DNA of 32,385 nucleotides from Ignavibacteria bacterium (GTDB taxonomy: Bacteria > Bacteroidota > Ignavibacteria > UBA10030): contig VGVZ01000033.1 of NCBI GenBank assembly GCA_016873805.1, positions 1 through 32,385 of the forward strand. The letters run 5' to 3'. The position numbers were made by a program, and so were the translations under genes. Of this stretch, positions 32,029 to 32,385 are shown one piece after another (the stretch's first letter is position 1; every line of letters begins with the position of its first letter). The notes below the pieces were generated by a model. The model was given only the letters and a program-made list of their open reading frames with translations. It was not told where the DNA came from and made no database searches.

Positions 32029-32385
32029 ATGCGAATCCCGTTTTCTCCGCCAAATCAGCTGACGCTCCTTCGCATCGTTCTGACTCCTGTCTTCCTCGCA
32101 TTTCTGTTTGCCGGTGACACTCTCCTCAAACAGCTTTCGCTCGTCGTCTTCATCCTTGCGCTGCTCACTGATTGGTACGACGGCTGGGTTGCGCGACGAT
32201 GGGGTTACGTGAGCCGGTGGGGACAATTCCTTGATCCTCTCGCCGACAAGATCGTCACATCGGCGGCGCTTCTCGCGTTCGTGCACCTCGACCTCGCCCC
32301 GGCGTGGCCGATCTGGTTGATCGTCGTCCGCGACATTGCCATCACGTGGCTGAGGTCGTTTGCGGAGTTCAAGGGCAAACCGTTC
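32029..32385 (+). CDS. pgsA: CDP-alcohol phosphatidyltransferase, probably PgsA (5' part, cut by window edge)
   Basis: 119 codons before the window ends. The start MRIPFSPPNQLTLLRIVLTP is typical of phosphatidylglycerophosphate synthase, which makes phosphatidylglycerol phosphate from CDP-diacylglycerol and glycerol-3-phosphate in the inner membrane. The family motif is complete: Asp48, Asp51-Gly52, Ala55-Arg56, Gly65, Asp69 and Asp73. Membrane helices lie at about 12-28, 35-48 and 75-105. An AGGA site is 9 bases upstream of the ATG. Other CDP-alcohol transferases share the motif; the N-terminus favours PgsA. Confidence 0.88.
   Translation, partial: MRIPFSPPNQLTLLRIVLTPVFLAFLFAGDTLLKQLSLVVFILALLTDWYDGWVARRWGYVSRWGQFLDPLADKIVTSAALLAFVHLDLAPAWPIWLIVVRDIAITWLRSFAEFKGKPF

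Overview
The window is about 32 kb of bacterial chromosome, moderately GC-rich and gene-dense. The gene set points to the FCB group, probably a Bacteroidota/Chlorobiota-like lineage such as Ignavibacteria or a relative. Supporting signs are a pyruvoyl-dependent arginine decarboxylase, a lipoprotein with the SCA...PPSGGP N-terminus typical of that group, a Chlorobi-like RsmI variant, and several promoter-like sites whose -10 reads TATATTT. The assignment is inference; there is no rRNA or other decisive marker.

Layout. The left edge holds a 15-codon start of a possible transposase and then a double hairpin (121-248) that runs into the 3' end of lpdA (minus). Divergent from lpdA is smpB-tyrS-arginine decarboxylase (1948-4220, plus), closed by a strong terminator. 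Positions 4326-7402 are the most unusual part: a 322-bp stretch of rsmI occurs twice at near identity. Between the copies lie the 5' end of a large YprA/DUF1998-like helicase gene (fused in frame to the rsmI 3' part), an intact class II Fic gene and a decayed 3' end of an Eco57I-like DNA methyltransferase gene. I read this as the remains of a defence island that recombined into rsmI. Next come rsmI, an AI-2E-family membrane protein and dut (minus, one operon), then an ECF sigma factor with a membrane-anchored partner (minus).

11847-16300 (minus) is nuoA-F, the peripheral part of complex I including the NADH-oxidising NuoE/NuoF, ended by a terminator. 16301-17216 is a small accessory patch: one unknown 111-codon gene flanked by inverted repeats, with a 145-bp complex hairpin beside it. 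Then follow a DUF819 membrane protein and an NlpC/P60 lipoprotein, an array of 112-bp REP-like units interrupted by a small MITE-like element (19706-20299), an Ig-like lipoprotein, and mltG, chorismate mutase and tsaD (minus). 24795-31539 (plus) is a sugar-uptake locus: binding protein, fused ATPase, permease and a secreted GH38 alpha-mannosidase. The right edge has rpmB with its own promoter and terminator, and the start of pgsA.

Together the genes are mostly housekeeping: translation (smpB, tyrS, rpmB, rsmI, tsaD), respiration (lpdA, nuo), envelope (mltG, NlpC/P60, pgsA), nucleotide hygiene (dut), envelope stress sensing (sigma/anti-sigma) and glycan use (ABC + GH38). The mobile or defence-related DNA is concentrated at 1-248, 4326-7402, 16301-16990 and 19706-20299.
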